Shown here: positions 37,004-38,733 of the stretch, piece after piece
How positions within the stretch are numbered: the stretch's first letter is position 1
Layout of the letters: each line of letters opens with the position of its first letter
DNA from: Chromera velia
Lineage: Eukaryota > Sar > Chromeraceae
Length of the DNA stretch: 38,733 nt
Assembly (NCBI GenBank): GCA_018398765.1
Contig: JAHBMJ010000861.1
Span: 1,540 to 40,272 of the forward strand
Reading direction: 5' to 3'
Program-made: the position numbers and the translations under genes
The notes under the pieces: model-generated
Told to the model about the DNA's origin: nothing
Databases searched by the model: none
What the model saw: only the letters and a program-made list of their open reading frames with translations

Positions 37004-37087
37004 CGTTTGCAAAAAATATGAAAATTCAAAGTCAGGCGGCCCCGGAAAACGAATCCCAACTTTGAATTTTCATATTTTTTGCAAACG
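37004..37087. repeat. Perfect 29-bp inverted repeat with 26-base loop
   Basis: 37004-37032 (CGTTTGCAAAAAATATG onward) is the exact reverse complement of 37059-37087. The loop 37033-37058 is GC-rich. It is interpreted as the core of the fold-back element; as RNA it would form a long hairpin. Confidence 0.9.
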
Positions 37088-37746
37088 TAATCAGTGGTGC
37101 GTACGAACTTGAAAATTTGCACAGACTTTACGAATATTATTAGAAACATATTGCAAGTCTTAAAAGACTGTTTGCACGATAAAAATATTTTTCACATTTG
37201 CAATCACAATCATAATCGTACCAAATTGAGTTGCACTTGGTATATGCATATAGGTAATCAGGCTGTGATACACTAATAATGGTGATCATATTATACGACA
37301 CTATATTTTTTATTTCTCAAGCGTTTATAAAGTGTCAATGTACACTCTTTAGAACTTGAATGACATGTTCCAGATATGTTTGAGCCTACGCAAAGGGTTC
37401 TTTAAACCAGAGGCAGTGACCTCCCAAAAATGTCCTCGTTTAATCTCGCCATGAAGACTTTAACATTGATTGAGACCACTATGTTCCGGCTGGAAGAGGC
37501 AGACGGGCGCCACTGCAGAAAGATGTATGAAATGAATGTAATCGCAGATATTTGCACGTATTAAAGTATTTGATATGTATAGATCTATATAAATTAGACT
37601 TCTATATACATAAATTTACAAAAACCTATATAATTTTTTTTATATTTTTGTGCGGATTGATTGAATGATTGATTGATGCCAAACCCTAGGTAATAGGGGT
37701 CTAGAATTGCTATCACAAAACCTTATAAAGGGGCATTGTGGGCTTT

Positions 37747-37821
37747 GCGTGTATATAGTGCCTCGGAGAGGGGGCGTCAGCCTTTGGCTGACGGCTATAT
37801 ACAACGCCCCTGTAGGGGCGT
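37747..37821. repeat. Nested and adjacent short hairpins
   Basis: CGTCAGCC-TTT-GGCTGACG (37775-37793) is enclosed by GCGTGTATATAG (37747-37758) pairing with CTATATACAACGC (37795-37807, one bulge). The outer arm overlaps a second hairpin, ACGCCCCT-GT-AGGGGCGT (37804-37821). The two structures are mutually exclusive. It may be a small inverted-repeat element or a structured RNA. Confidence 0.6.
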
Positions 37822-38388
37822 AGGGGGGCGTTGGGAGGGCACTTTCTAGGGCCATGCACGAGCGTGCACGAGCCTTCAAGAGCCGTTTTTTTCAGACCTG
37901 CATGCCAGTAAGGACCTTCTTCCATGCAAGGGCCACAACTCTAATTGATTTCAAAGGATTGCTAGTACTCCATATCTGTCTTTACATTATAACTCTGTAT
38001 AAAAGCTATTTGTTGGAGTGGAAGAATATAGAGAAAGTTGAAGAGAGAGGAAGGTTGCTGTAAATTTAAAAGCATACGTCGTCTGCTAGTGTGAAAGGTG
38101 GTGAAAAGGAAGGTAAAAGGAAAGTAAGGGGATTTGTTAGTGTTTCGAAGGTAGAACGATGTCATAAATGATAACAGGATGTGATAAAGTGCATGATCAG
38201 TGGACATGAAATAATATAAATTTCTATAATAAATGTTTGATTTAAATTTAAAAAACAGATTTTGATATATTAAAGGGTGTTAATTGATGTAAACTGGCTA
38301 ACACTATATGATTATTCGTGAGTTTTGTTCATTTTTTGGTTAATGAAGGGGCATAGCTTGTCTAAGACCTTATATATACATGTTGGGA

Positions 38389-38494
38389 ACCAGAAAGAAT
38401 TCATGCGCGCACGCCGAGCGATAAAGAAAGCGCGAGGCGGGACCAGAAAGAATTCATGCGCGCACGCTGAGCAATAAAGAAAGCGCAAGGCGAT
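38389..38494 (+). repeat. Two tandem copies of a 53-bp unit
   Basis: Each copy starts ACCAGAAAGAATTCATGCGC, and includes AATAAAGAAAGCGC or a one-base variant. The copies are about 90% identical and are followed by a partial, degenerate third copy. Confidence 0.8.
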
Positions 38495-38733
38495 GTCAGG
38501 CAATAAGCACCGCGCGCACATGCAGAGCGCTCATGCAGTTTGTAATGCATGCATGAATACATAGAAAAAAAAAAAATACCACAGAAGTGAGTTCACACAA
38601 AACGGAATAACACAGAGATAGAATAGACGTTAGAAAGACGGACACAGCAAATACAGAGGGGACATGCATTTAAGTGGACCGATACAAATGAATACCGTTC
38701 TATATGCACAACGCGTGCACGTATGCCGTCTGA

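Larger units (their letters stand above)
34190..37250. mobile_element. Fold-back (long inverted repeat) element split by a nested insertion
   Basis: The left arm (about 34190-34390) and right arm (about 37088-37250, inverted) share ordered landmarks: ACTCAATTTGG, GATTGCAAAT, TTATCGTG(A/C)AAACAGT, ACTTGCAA(C/T)ATGTTT, AATATTCGTAAAGTCT and GATTACGTT(A/T)GCAAAA. By eye the arms are 75-85% identical. The arms continue at 37004-37032 and 37059-37087 as a perfect 29-bp inverted repeat around a 26-base loop. This implies an original fold-back element of about 450 bp, interrupted at its ACGTT(A/T)GCAAA site by the 2.6-kb insertion listed separately. Confidence 0.65.
37251..38733. other. AT-rich intergenic region without recognised gene
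   Basis: No convincing coding frame on either strand. It contains the nested hairpins at 37747-37821 and a 53-bp tandem duplication at 38389-38494. Confidence 0.45.

Overview
This is nuclear DNA of a unicellular eukaryote. Genes are split by short introns with GT donors and almost invariant (T)GCAG acceptors, introns are full of microsatellites (GTCT, GTCA, GT, GA, CTGC), intergenic DNA is AT-rich and crowded with inverted-repeat elements, and reading frames are GC-rich. The texture, including many TGCATGCA sites, suggests a photosynthetic alveolate such as a chromerid (Chromera/Vitrella type). That assignment is an impression, not a proof; another complex-plastid alga is possible. The standard genetic code fits.

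Layout. 419-3556: a 3.1-kb element with ~200-bp terminal inverted repeats and two convergent genes (660-1814 +; 2377-3267 -) matching no transposase I recognise. 3557-5924: intergenic. 5925-16054: a five-exon + strand gene for a very large low-complexity protein (about 2,830 aa) with a short central coiled coil; a poly-A signal lies at 16520. 16055-21458: no confident gene, some exon-like fragments, a small inverted-repeat element at 19451-19840. 21459-28205 (- strand): a six-exon gene for a 1,738-aa nonribosomal-peptide-synthetase-like protein. 28964-32830 (+): an eight-exon aldo/keto reductase with a signal-peptide-like leader, divergent from the previous gene across 758 bp. 32831-38733: intergenic, holding a fold-back element into which a second element, flanked by ~450-bp direct repeats, has inserted.

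The centre of interest is the divergent pair. The large protein has an adenylation domain with its core motifs, a carrier domain with the phosphopantetheine serine, and three repeated modules of two membrane segments plus a left-handed-beta-helix-like domain. That is the known layout of bacterial and fungal epsilon-poly-L-lysine synthetase (Pls) and related single-module peptide-polymer synthetases. Its neighbour is an oxidoreductase with an intact catalytic tetrad. I infer a membrane-bound synthetase with a possible tailoring or supply reductase under a shared promoter that contains a 14-bp palindrome and a near copy. Substrate and product cannot be read from the sequence.

All exon boundaries below were deduced by hand from reading-frame phase, splice sites and family similarity.
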